The notes under the pieces: generated by a model
Told to the model about the DNA's origin: nothing
What the model saw: only the letters and a program-made list of their open reading frames with translations
The model's database searches: none
Origin: Agrocybe praecox
Lineage: Eukaryota; Basidiomycota; Agaricomycetes; Agaricales; Agrocybaceae
Assembly (NCBI GenBank): GCA_964017145.1
Contig: OZ024848.1
Location: 2,492,501-2,556,500, forward strand
Direction of reading: 5' to 3'
DNA length: 64,000 nucleotides
Part shown: one piece after another, positions 45,031 through 55,559 of the stretch
Position numbering within the stretch: the stretch's first letter is position 1
How the letters are laid out: every line of letters begins with the position of its first letter
Position numbers and translations under genes: made by a program

Positions 45031-48000
45031 TTACGAGTCGAACGTTGCCTGCGACCAAAATTCCCATTGAGCACCCATATCATCCATGTTCGTGTCATTA
45101 TCCACCATGGAGGGAGAGTTGTTATACGATGTTGAAGCATGGTTGATGTAAGTGGTGTTGTCATATGCACTATACGACGAATTGGCAAATATATCGTCGG
45201 GCGAGGACAACTCTGCGACGGGGTCTGTCAAACTGAAAGGGCCTATATACGGCGCTTGCGGAAGGGTTTGGCCACCCAGCATACCAAGAACTCCAGCGAG
45301 CTCTTTTCCAGGATATTGATAAGCAGATGGCACTCCGTTGTTATTTGCGAATCCTTGCGTCGGTATGAAAAGGTTGCCCTGGCCTTGGAATGTGTGATTG
45401 ACAGGTATGCTTCCTGTTAAGAAGGAAGACTCATCCATGGTCGTAAAGCTGGACAGAGGTGAGTGAGGGAATGAGCCAGGGCGATTTACGAATGATGTCG
45501 ATGCCGATGGAGAGCCAGAGAAGATAGGAGAGAAAGCAGGGCTAGTACTAGGACTCGGGCTGCCATTGTGAACACTGTTGGGGCGGCGACCCCAATGATC
45601 AGAGAGATTGGAAGGACTCGAGGAGAACAGGGAATTAGACGCCCTGGGAGAGCCTTTGATGGCGATTGGGGAGCTACCTGCAGACACTGAAGCGGAAGGG
45701 AGACTCGGTGACTTGTTATGAGTCAAGAAAGTTGATTGCACCGGAGATATAGTGATGGTAGGGGAGTGAGAGGCTTGAGAGGGAGGAGTAGCAGAGGAAG
45801 ATGGGGTGCCTTGACTAACAGAGTGAGTACGAGAATGACCGAGGCGGCGTTGTCCGACTGTCTTAGACGTCGAAGCATGCCTGCGTAGGGAGATCGATAG
45901 CCCTGAAGGCCGAGGATGACCGATAGAGAGGGAATTCTCATCATCATCGTTATCACCGTAATCCGGGGCAATCAGACCGCTGCTGGGGTTGGACGTTATA
46001 GGTTTGCGTTCTAGGATAGGTTTGACCTGCTCCTCCATCAGACCCTTCAAAATGCCGGCGATACTTGTTGCTCCCTGCCACGACCTCCCAATCTCATGCA
46101 GATAAGTCATGACGAGCTTCTGCTGGTCCAAGGAATGGGACAAGTCTTTCTGGGCGACACGAATGCCAGATCCAGCTTGTATGGCCGTGAGGAGATAAAC
46201 GGTTCCAGCAGAGAACACGGTCTGGATAAGAGTGACAGGACCGTAGCGAAGTCCGTAAAGAGAGCGATACGTGGCTAAGAGCTCCATGATGTTCTCTGCT
46301 GCCCGTCGACAAAGTTTGACGTGGTCGATTTCTCTGTCAGTGCTGTATATGGGTCGCGCCTTTCTGTGAAAAAAAGGTCTATGAAGGAGGATAAACAGCC
46401 ACCAATACGCCAAATGAAGCATAAGCTTGTGAGGCGTAGCGGTCGCTCGCGACTTGACTGTAATTTCAAGCTCTGGCGCTAATTTATTACGCCAGGTATT
46501 GAGTTTAAGACTGTAAAACTCAATTTAGAAAATATTCCAGGCGATGAAACTGGTAATACATACTCAATATCACTAATCAACTCATCCATAGCAATCGTAC
46601 GGCTACGAGAACGGCTCACTCCATTCCTGTTCATTTGCCATATTAGGTTCACGTTTGAAATTCATTCAAAAGTTCATGAACTCACACTACATCCATAATG
46701 CGCCGGGAAATGACGAGGAGTTCGCAGGTAGCCTCGAATGTCTTTGTAAGATAATTAGGCTGGGGTTCAATTTGGGCCGGTGTATGGACAAATGGCATTT
46801 GGTCAAACTCGGTATCTACGACTGGTGCAATGATCTCCTTGGCATCTGCGTCAAGAGGTGCAGAGACACTGAAGTCCCGTCCGACGTACAACGACCAACA
46901 TACGTCTTGCGCGAAAGTTGCCCAGTTTGCCCAGCGGCGATCAAGTTGGTCAGGTTCGTCCATAAGCCCCATCTTCACCCATTCCGAGCAATCGACATTG
47001 AGTCCTACTATATAGCAAAATATGTGTTAATATTAACTATTGCCAGCCGCAGAAGGTTGTCGTACGTACAGGCTTGGGACATACGCGCGCTCATTCCTGT
47101 AGGGAAAATTGAATTGAATAAATGACAAAGAAAAATGACTGTTGGAACCATACCGAAGTACATATATCCCAAAGTTTGGTCTCCTTGAGAGCTGTGGAAA
47201 CTTGCAAGCATGGATAGTGCGTGAACCACACTGAGATTAGGTTTCCGACATTCGGGTTCTATGAAGCTCTTCGCCATATTGGCGTACTGCTGGCGGACCT
47301 TGATATCATTGAATTGGGGCTCATCGAGAAATGCCAATGCCAATGAGACTAAGGCATTATGGAGCATGGGTGAATAATGGGGAGTCTTTGGAGGCAATTC
47401 GTTTGTTGGAGCGGAACATGCGCGATATAAATCGCGCAGGAAAAGGGGTGGGACTATCCGGAGGCACCACGAGGTGAAGAATTTAAATAAAAGGTCGAGA
47501 GCTCTATATAAAGTCGCAAAGGATTAGAAGACGCGATAAACAAGAAATGAAATAACTACGCACTTGTCATGAGAACGACGGTCTAAGGGCACAGACTTTG
47601 GAAGATGACGGGACCAATCCAAATGCGGGTTGTAGTGCTCTTCGTTAACGCCGTCGAGGAGCAGTACATAGGTGGCTTGGGGGTTCTCTGCGAGTTCAGG
47701 GAACCGTGAACGATGACTCGAAATTTCTAGGTGTTCGAATCTGAATGGTGCTGTGTTCCCGTAATGGAGGCCGTCTTCTTGAATCTAAACCACGGGATTT
47801 CAATGCCCCACACAAGACAAAGACAAAAAGCAGACGAACCTTGAGTGTCTGTGCAGGCGAACAAATCTCTTTGGTCGGATCGCTCCCTGAATCTGACCCA
47901 TCATCGTTATCGAAAACACCCGCTGAAGTGTGGTCGAAGTCATGATCTAGGATATCCGTTGATTGACCAAGCAAGCCGTCGCTTTCTGTAGGTCGAGATA

Positions 48001-48454
48001 CTCGAAAATCGACGCGGCGGTGAGAATGGTAATCGCTTCGGCACTCATCCAGCAGAGACTCCAAGTAATCAGCGTATTTGCGGAATTCCTCTGCGCGAAC
48101 ACGCAGGTTCTCTGCCCGCTTGAACATGGCTTCGAAGTGCTGCTCCGTACGCGGCTTGCGGACTGGATTCTTCGTCCATGTACACTGCAGTGGCCTTTAG
48201 GTCAATAAAACTATGAAGATGTAATATATACGCACTTCTGATTGACGCCCCTGCACCCGACACGGTTGGCAAACAGGTTTAATTCCGTCACATTTGGTTT
48301 TTCTGTGTCATTCAATTGTCGATCAGCAGCTTTTCCGCGCTTTATCATGCATAGCGCAACGACTGGCGGCTTACTTTCTGGCGCAAACGTCGCAGGCCGG
48401 GTTATACGTCCCCCTTCCTCGTGGATTGCCAGATGCTGGTTGTTTCGATTTCAT
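45031..48454 (-). CDS. Zn2Cys6 fungal transcription factor
   Basis: The N-terminal DNA-binding domain reads PACDVCARKKTKCDGIKPVC and then QPCRVQGRQSEC, giving C-x2-C-x6-C-x6-C-x2-C-x8-C, a binuclear zinc cluster. One intron inside it (donor gtaagc) must be removed to complete the motif. A coiled-coil linker follows (FKRAENLRVRAEEFRKYADY, LESLLDEC), then a long acidic region. The fungal-specific transcription factor domain has LFKFFTSWCLRIVPP, AKSFIEPECRKPNLSVVHAL, WATFAQDVCWSLYVGRDFSV and LHLAYWWLFILLHRPFFHRK. The tail is Ser/Pro-rich and disordered, ending EFWSQATFDS. The layout resembles XlnR/AmyR-like regulators, but I cannot assign a target pathway. It has about ten exons; those around 46480-47100 are the least certain. 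Confidence 0.85.
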
Positions 48455-50452
48455 CGCGCAAGTAATAGAGTCAGCGTGTGAATTGGCCAGAGGCGATAAG
48501 ACAAAAATAAAACGTCTTGCAAGTAGATACTAGTAGTAAGGTAGATAGATATACGATTATAGTTTGCGGACTATGTAGTTAGATATAGCAGCGATAATTC
48601 AATGTGGGGTAGGAATAATATAGGCTATGCGACCTCTTTATATATATGGCCCAATAGTCTCTTGGGAGTGACAGTTCCCGTATACATTCCGTATTCTTCA
48701 TGTACCTTATGACATCTATGATCTGGCTCACACAGCATCGAGCGCTAAACTTGCTCAGTGGTTGATTGCCTCTTTGACGAAAAGATAAAATATAGCGAGC
48801 AGCGCTAAATTTGCATTACGCCCCATTGCACAAGACTTGCAAAAGCTTGCAAGGCTATGCGCGGGCGCCCATACCAAGCTTTACAGAGTAGATTAAGCTG
48901 TGATCTACTGTGATTTCCGACAAGTATGGCATCTGATGTCATGTCAGGGTCTCCTATAGGGAATAAGCATCGCACAGAACTGGAAATGGTAACCCGCCTC
49001 GTTGAAAACACGTTCCTTCATGTCAATAAATGTTGTAAATAGATGTAGATGCGCTCTTCCCCGCCTCTGCCGTGAGCGGCCTCGATGTACGTGAGATCTT
49101 ACTAGTATTCGAGAATAGAGTCCTGACTCCTGAGAGTCCCGAGTCTTTCCGCCAGCAATGATAGACTTTGATGGAAACTGCGTTTTGTTTTAAGATAATA
49201 CTGGAATAAAGAGTTAGTAACATCCAGATGATAAAAAGCACATGTATTCTATTGCTGGGAGGCAGATATGACTCCCACTACATACGTCCCGAGTCCCGAG
49301 TCCTCAGTGACAAGGATCTAACATAATTGCGCTTGATGGTCTTACGGCCTGTTGTCAAGGTCGGGGGACGCAGCTCGCTTGTCTCCCGGTTCCAAAATAA
49401 AAAGGACGAGAGATGGTACAGTATATTGACCTAATCCTTTTCGACACCTATCTCGAATCTATAATTTGGACTGGTGGCGCCCAAGTAAGGTGTGATAAAA
49501 TAAGGCCCTAACATATAACTTCGTCTGATGAAGGATATATTGCTAGGGTCGAAGAGGGTGGTAGAAGCCCCGTAGTACACGTACATCAGAAGATGTTTCC
49601 ACCAAACTGTCATTTGAAATCGTGTACAACTGTAGAAGGCCGCGCGTAAGTTCCTCCCTAGCCATTCCGAGATAAGAAGTGAATTGAACACATAGGACCA
49701 TCGGCGAGAGAATGTCAAAAGGCAAGATCGCCCAAGATTTAAGAAATGATGTCCGTATAACTGATGTGGAGGCGGAATTTTTATATGGGTTTATTTGATA
49801 TTTCCTGTGCAAAAGATAATTCCTCTAAATCACCGCAAGCATCAGCGTCATATGCATATTAAGCCTGAATGAGAGACCTATTCCCTACAGAAACGAGGCA
49901 GTCGCATTTTGTGTGTGAAGGTAGTAGGGAGTGTAGGTTTTTGAGAATAATGTGGACGCATTTTTCTCACTCCAGAACATGCACGCTGATGGAGCATATT
50001 ACTTTTGAATCACCGCGCAGTATCACAAACATTTCTGGATAAGGCCAATCAAGGACAGAGAGCCGGAGAGCCTCATTGAATGCGTATATCTGTTTGTCCT
50101 CATCCGTTTCTCACTTCATCTCACGTACGAGTAAGACAACCTCTGGATGAAGATAACTATACGGGCGGAACATATATTAGAAAGAACGAGAAAGATAAGG
50201 ACGAACTGGAAAGTAGAACCGGTGTATTTCTGGTGAATTTGATGGTGGTGTCCTATAAACCAAACATAGACAGATACGTTCGGTGTACTTGGACGGGTGA
50301 CGACATTTTACGCATGTGTTTTTTGGTGGTGTCGGCGGGATCATGGAGTACGATAGACGCCTACACCACCAGCGAAAACAACTCTATGCGAGTCATAGTT
50401 TCAATGACAATTGTCGGCCGAAGGTGGTATGTCGGGCTCGGAAGGAACCTGT
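48455..50452. other. 2 kb without a supported gene
   Basis: The left end is the regulator's promoter. Frames of 60-127 codons occur (the longest is plus 50080-50463) but lack motifs, conserved composition or splice-consistent neighbours. Two stretches (around 49130-49140 and 49285-49305) repeat gagtcccgagt-like words. The region could contain a diverged or pseudogenised gene that I cannot recognise. Confidence 0.4.
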
Positions 50453-50762
50453 TCAGGCCATAGATAAGCAAACGACCGATGTGTGGCTACGAACGTTCTG
50501 AAATGCAGCTCCGGTTTTCTCTACGGTCAAGTGTAAAATTCCGAAATTCAGACGACTCTTTGCTTCACTGGCCTGCTCATTCAGAATCTGCAGCACGTCT
50601 CGTGGTTCTAAAAGCTTGGACAAATGAAATTGAAACTTCGAGTTTTCAACAATAGAAAGACGGTTACCTTGTAAGAAACATATATTCTTCGGCGACTAAA
50701 GAAAACAGCTTGCAGTGAGTGATGTCAACGGACAATACAGTCGGGGACTCAAGAATACCGCT
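50453..50762 (-). CDS. possible 3' exons of an unrecognised gene
   Basis: Two minus-strand exons join well. One reads SGILESPTVLSVDITHCKLF and SLVAEEYMFLTR (50687-50762). It is followed by intron gtaacc...ccaag and then LLEPRDVLQILNEQASEAKS, RLNFGILHLTVEKTGAAFQN, VRSHTSVVCLSMA and stop. The composition looks like real protein. There is no in-frame ATG for about 200 bases upstream, so the 5' part is unresolved: it may be spliced from further upstream, may share the uL14m transcript, or the locus may be a pseudogene. I do not recognise the family. Confidence 0.3.
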
Positions 50763-51037
50763 CTGAAAAGTAGTAGAGACGCGACTCAAAAGTATCACTG
50801 GCCGTATTCTCAAACCCAAAAGTCCCAGATAGAATTTCAGAAATAATTGTAGCTGGAAAAACAAAGAGGAAACAATGTTTGATGAACTCCCGGGTAACGT
50901 CGAATGTGGAAAGGTAGCTGATGCAAGGGACCAATGAGAGGAGAATAACGAAGCTCCAAGCTTCTAATTAGAGTAACGGGATAAGAATTATACAACCTAT
51001 TAGGTGTTAACGATCAATGAACACGACAACGAGGTGT

Positions 51038-51493
51038 TTATGTAGAACTTACTCTGGGTGCTAAACTAGCAATCTTTCCCCAGCCTTTCAGTCTCAGGTC
51101 AGCACTGACAATGCCACCAATACGCGTCCCCAGCATCTCCTTTTTGTTGTTCAATAAGACAGCGGCATTGTCGTCGAAGCGGATGTAACTTCCATCGGGT
51201 CTTCGTACAGGTTTTCGTGTCCGTACAATAACGGCGCGTCGTACATCTCCCCGACGAACTTTGACAGCGTTCACGGACGCTTGAGCAGCAGCAGAGACGG
51301 GGCGGGCACGTTGAACTACAACCACAATTTCATCGCCGACTGAACCCCAGCCGTTGTTGACCTTGTTCTTCAAAACATTGACGCACTCAACCACGAGGGC
51401 GCCCGAATTATCTATACACTGAGAAAAGGTCAGCAAGCTTTTGTAAGCCTTAAAATTATGGCGCACGTTAAGTGTGGATTTGAGGCCAATCAT
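51038..51493 (-). CDS. MRPL38: mitochondrial ribosomal protein uL14m
   Basis: Two exons: MIGLKSTLN, then after an intron (donor gtgcgc) [17 protein letters not shown], giving the L14 family start MIxxxSxLxxxDNSGA. It continues [54 protein letters not shown] and [20 protein letters not shown], ending [10 protein letters not shown]. The [10 protein letters not shown] and GTRIGG motifs are diagnostic for uL14, and the insertions match mitochondrial forms (yeast Mrpl38). Length is about 134 residues. The final PR/VSST lies on a gtaagt sequence that could be a donor, so the last four residues may be replaced by a short downstream exon. It is a component of the mitochondrial large ribosomal subunit. 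Confidence 0.9.
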   Translation of the reverse strand: MIGLKSTLNVRHNFKAYKSLLTFSQCIDNSGALVVECVNVLKNKVNNGWGSVGDEIVVVVQRARPVSAAAQASVNAVKVRRGDVRRAVIVRTRKPVRRPDGSYIRFDDNAAVLLNNKKEMLGTRIGGIVSADLRLKGWGKIASLAPRVSST

Positions 51494-51711
51494 AGTTTCG
51501 AAGACGACGCCGACGACGACGAGAATGGATTTCAAACCGGGGAGAACGACCAGCTCAACATTTTCTGAATCTTCGCACGGACAAATGGGGAAATTTCCCA
51601 TGGAGCCGTTAATCAGTTCAATAACTGAGCTATACTCCACTCAATTTTTAAACTCCCTCTCCTTCTTACCACCATCACATTATCAAAATATCATCTTAGA
51701 AAGCGAGAAAA
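51494..51711. promoter_or_regulatory. short bidirectional promoter region (uL14m / hexokinase)
   Basis: The divergent start codons of mitochondrial uL14m and hexokinase are 218 bases apart, so control elements for both lie here. I see no distinct TATA box. Co-regulation is inferred from geometry only. Confidence 0.4.
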
Positions 51712-54025
51712 ATGGTCTTATCGCGTCGAGGAAGTGGAAGCGTCACCCTACCAACGGGTCAGACCCTCGCAATCCATACCAGAACTCAGGATGAAGACGC
51801 TCTACCTCACGCCACGAAAAAGTGCGTTTCGTTGATGATTTACAGGAGATATCAAGATCGACGTCGTTGATTTCTGTCTACCTCAACGTCAGGACTATGG
51901 CTGATCACCTCCGGAAATATGAGAGTCTGTAAGTGAAGAGATAATTAGCTCCGACCACTTTATTAGGGGCTAATCACTTGTTTCGCCATGTAGATTTACG
52001 TTGACTCCTCAGAGAATGCGGATGATCGTAGAGGCCTTTAAAGAGAGTTTGGAAACTGGGTTAGAAGAACCTGGGCAAACAGTCGTACGTATTGAGCTTT
52101 GTTCCAAGTATCTAGCCCGTCCTAGTTTCCATTGACTCCCCATCCAACAACGTTGTTCGAACGTGGTCACTTACCTATGATTCGGATCTTAGACCTTTCC
52201 ATTTGACTATTTCTCAGAATGGCATCGAAATGTTTACTAAATAGTATTTACTCAGCCCATGATTCCTACATTCGTCTTTGGTTGGCCTACAGGCGAAGAA
52301 AAGGGTGATTACCTTGCAGTCGATCTCGGTGAGAAGCCCTTCAATTTACATTACAGTTATACTCACCGTTATATATAGGGGGTACGAATCTGCGTGTATG
52401 CCTTGTGACCGTTCAAGGGGATGGGAAATTCGAGATTACTCAATCAAAGTATCGCCTTACCGAAGAACAGAAGCAAGAAGATGGGCAACAGCTATTTGAT
52501 TTCTGTGCAGAATGTCTCAAGATTTTCATCGAGACGAGTCTTCCCGACAAAGGCGGCGACGTCGACGTACCAGAAGGCCAAAAGGTTCCTCTCGGTTTTA
52601 CTGTAAGCATTAGGAATATCTTTGGTGAACTATAATCGTTTAATTGCTGGTTGACTTAAACAGTTTTCTTATCCGTGCACGTCAGTTCTTGTCTTCCTTT
52701 CTCTAAAGCCTTAAGTTTACTTATCCGACTCTCGTAAAAGGCAAGATCGAATTGATCATGGTGTCCTAATCCGCTGGACTAAAGGTTTCGGAGCTGGAAA
52801 TACAGAGGGCGAAGATGTCGCTGCAATGTTCCGTAAATCTCTGGATAAATATGTGAGCTTTCTCAATTAAAGCCTTCCAAACGTTGTTCCTCTGATTTAT
52901 ACTTACTTGCCAAACAGCAACTCCCGGTCGAACTAACTGCCCTCATCAACGACACGACTGGGACTCTAATTGCGTCCCATTATGTCAACACACGAACCAA
53001 AATTGCTTGTATTTTTGGGACAGGATGTAATGCCGCTTACATGGAACATGCCAAGGATATTCCAAAAATGAAACACTTGGGTATTGATGACGGTGCAGAC
53101 ATGGCCATTAACTGTGAATGGGTAGGCCGCTTGCTTTCTAACATTTGAAGGGTCTCTCACAATATTTTAGGGTGCCTTCGATTCATTACTGCACGAGCAT
53201 TTACCGAGGACCAAGTACGATATCATGGTGGATGAAAACTCAAACAAACCCGGAGAGCAAGCCTTTGAGGTCTGTTTTGTCGTCTTTCATTTAAAAACTT
53301 GTATTTAACACCAATTTCTGTAGAAACTTATTTCAGGGAAATATCTCGGAGAAATTCTACGCCTTGTTATTTGTGAACTGATTGACGAGGGTGTACTTTT
53401 CCTTGGACAAAATACTTACAAGCTGGAAAATCCATACGTTTTCGATACCGCATTCTTATCGCTAATGGAGAGGCGCGTAATGTTTATCTATGTCTACTTA
53501 CAATCACCAACCCTTGAGACACAGCGACCCGACAGATGAACTCCTTATGATAATCGGAATCTTTTCTCACTTCTTTGCTGTAGAGACTACGCTCGCCGAA
53601 CGACAGTTCTTCCGGGCTCTTGCTAAATTGATCGGTCGTCGAGCTGCAAGGCTTAGTGCATGTGGCATTGCTGCTATTGTGGGAAAGATGGGATATCTCG
53701 ATGAAGGCTGCTCAGTCGGAGCAGATGGCTCATTGTACAATGTTAGTTTCCTTTTTCCATTTCCTGTTCGTTCTGTCTTATTTCTGTATTCTCTAGAAAT
53801 ATCCTGGATTTGCAGACAGGATACATGAAGGCCTCGTTGATATTTTTGGCGAGAGAGGAAGGTAATGACAGATCGTTTGAACTAATTGTTGTATGTTTTG
53901 ACACGAACCATGTTCACAGAAATATTATCACCCACCACGCCGAGGATGGAAGTGGTGTTGGAAGTGCAATTATTGCAGCCATGACGAAAACAAGAAAGGA
54001 CGCGGGATTATACGTTGACCTATAG
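51712..54025 (+). CDS. HXK: hexokinase
   Basis: The first exon gives a Ser/Thr-rich N-terminus (MVLSRRGSGSVTLPTGQTLA) joined through an intron (donor gtgcgt) to MADHLRKYESLFTLTPQRMR. Next come GLEEPGQTVPMIPTFVFGWP, the phosphate-binding segment GDYLAVDLGGTNLRVCLVTV, and PLGFTFSYPC. The catalytic region has WTKGFGAGNTEGEDVAAMF and ALINDTTGTLIASHY (catalytic Asp in INDTTG). Then IACIFGTGCNAAYMEHAKDI, INCEWGAFDSLLHEHLPRTK, EKLISGKYLGEILRLVICEL and ERQFFRALAKLIGRRAARLS. The C-terminal adenosine site includes HHAEDGSGVGSAIIAAM. It phosphorylates glucose and other hexoses as the entry to glycolysis. The junction near 53470-53525 has no textbook donor; see findings. Confidence 0.93.
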
Positions 54026-54318
54026 ATACACATTGAGTTTCCTGTTCTTGACTGGGTTTTGGAACCCTAATATTCCTCTCATGTATCAATTGTAGAATCT
54101 CCCCTAGAAAGGCCTTCCGCAGGTGTGGAATCTTGAACCTTTCTTGCTCTATGTAGTCTATATGTAACTGTAGAAATATCAAGAATGTTCTGCCATTTCG
54201 TGTGCTTATCAGTCCTAATAGGTTTGGTGGCGTTTGAATATCCTGAGGATATACTCGGACAGATTTTATATATACGTACTGTATTCGCTTGACAAATCAA
54301 GAGTAATGACAAACATCA
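54026..54318. other. intergenic region between hexokinase and tRNA-Ser
   Basis: No gene seen. It contains the hexokinase 3' end; its right end provides the upstream sequence of the tRNA gene. Confidence 0.4.
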
Positions 54319-54422
54319 GCTGGGATGGCCGAGTCGTTAAGGCGAGTGATTTGAACGGGTACCTGTTATCCAATAGTATCACTTGGTGTTTCACCGCGTA
54401 GGTTCAAATCCTGCTCCCAGCG
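54319..54422 (+). tRNA. tRNA-Ser(UGA) with intron
   Basis: The acceptor arm GCTGGGA pairs with TCCCAGC, and G at 54422 is the discriminator base usual for tRNA-Ser. The D-stem is GCC/GGC. The anticodon stem AGTGA/TCACT encloses a loop TT-TGA-A, giving anticodon UGA. A 22 nt intron beginning cgggtacc follows position 37, the canonical site. A long variable arm (stem GGTG/CACC) and the T-arm GTAGG-TTCAAAT-CCTGC complete a class II tRNA. No terminal CCA is encoded, as expected in a eukaryotic nucleus. Confidence 0.93.
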
Positions 54423-54920
54423 AATCTTTTATCATTTATTTTGAAGAAATCTAATCATTGCTTGTAAACCTTCTTTCCCTTAACAACATCCCAACATCTC
54501 GCTGCCGCTAATAGAGCGCCCATTTACTTCTCACTACATTCTGACATCTAGACTTGGTCATGGGAGTTTCACCTCCTGATACCATGAGTCTATGGGCAAC
54601 ATTTTCTCTCATATCATACACGGGCGCCGCCAGAAGGCGATGAACATAGATGTAGTGTGGTATCCCCCACGTCACATTTTACCTATAGAAAGGCTGTGAT
54701 CTCTTTTCCGAACCATCATTGTCACTGATACCGGGGTCTGTAGACTGTAATATTGCAGGTGAGGGCGACTGGATCAATCTACCTCTGCACCCATTAATTC
54801 TGCCACGTTTACTGCTCTGTCATCCGCTGTAGTAGTGAGCTACTATAGCTATTAGTATTTATCAACACACTTTACATATATCAGGAACTAGCTTACTCTA
54901 GACATCTGTCCTTACCCACC
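54423..54920. other. intergenic region
   Basis: About 500 bases between the tRNA gene and the SLOG-like gene. No gene seen. The right end should be the promoter of the single-exon gene that follows. Confidence 0.4.
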
Positions 54921-55421
54921 ATGGAGTCAGAAAAGACCAAGGATACCCCTTCAGATGGAGGCGAGAAAGTTCAGGGGGTTCAATACCCTCGAATAGCCTT
55001 CATCTCTGGTCCAATCGGTATGCCAGAAGGCTACTTCCAAAAGTACTACGAACCTTTGCTGGATCGCGCCATAGAGGCGGAGGACTCTTTCGTTGTGGGT
55101 CCAGCCCCCGGGGTGGATGCTCTAGCATTGCAATATCTCCTTAACAAAGGTGTACACCCATCCAGGATAACCGTTTATCTTGCCGAATTTCAAGGAAAAT
55201 TCGAGAGTTCCAGGAAATGGCCCTTTGGAGGAAATATCAAGATCGAAGGTTTGACGACACGGAATAGGGACGCTGCAATGACACGCGACTCGGACTACGA
55301 TATCCTACGCTACATGCCAGTTAAAGAGCAGATGGAGTTTTTCGGAAGTAGCTATTACCCTCGCACGAGCAATACAGAAGTCAACGAAAGAAGGAGAAAA
55401 GGACTTTCACACCCTGTATGA
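54921..55421 (+). CDS. SLOG/Rossmann-like single-domain protein, unknown function
   Basis: A single uninterrupted exon of 166 codons, in a window where nearly every gene has introns. A short acidic N-terminus is followed by a beta strand and glycine turn, RIAFISGPIGMPEGYFQKYY. Then come LLDRAIEAEDSFVVGPAPGV and DALALQYLLNKGVHPSRITV, and YLAEFQGKF. The tail is charged and ends ERRRKGLSHPV. The order of strand-FISGP, helix, and then VVGPAPGVDALA matches the nucleotide-binding turns of SLOG-superfamily Rossmann proteins (DprA/YpsA/2-deoxyribosyltransferase-like), where a GGAxGxD-type motif binds nucleotide. Fold assignment is from motif resemblance only; the ligand and reaction are unknown. The single exon could mean later acquisition, retroposition or intron loss. 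Confidence 0.65.
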   Translation: MESEKTKDTPSDGGEKVQGVQYPRIAFISGPIGMPEGYFQKYYEPLLDRAIEAEDSFVVGPAPGVDALALQYLLNKGVHPSRITVYLAEFQGKFESSRKWPFGGNIKIEGLTTRNRDAAMTRDSDYDILRYMPVKEQMEFFGSSYYPRTSNTEVNERRRKGLSHPV

Positions 55422-55559
55422 GGCCATTCAAAATATCATACAAGTTGTATAGCCTCCCAGGTTTCATACTATTAACAAGGATAGTAGTAGTAGAAGACGT
55501 GATTTTTTCTGGACAAATTATCATGGATGGACCAATATCTTTACTAAGAAAAGGATAGT

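Noticed and set aside
50080..50463. 127-codon plus-strand frame in the 48.5-51 kb gap
   Set aside because: Composition is not convincingly coding, there is no motif, and it overlaps the better-looking minus-strand exon at its end.
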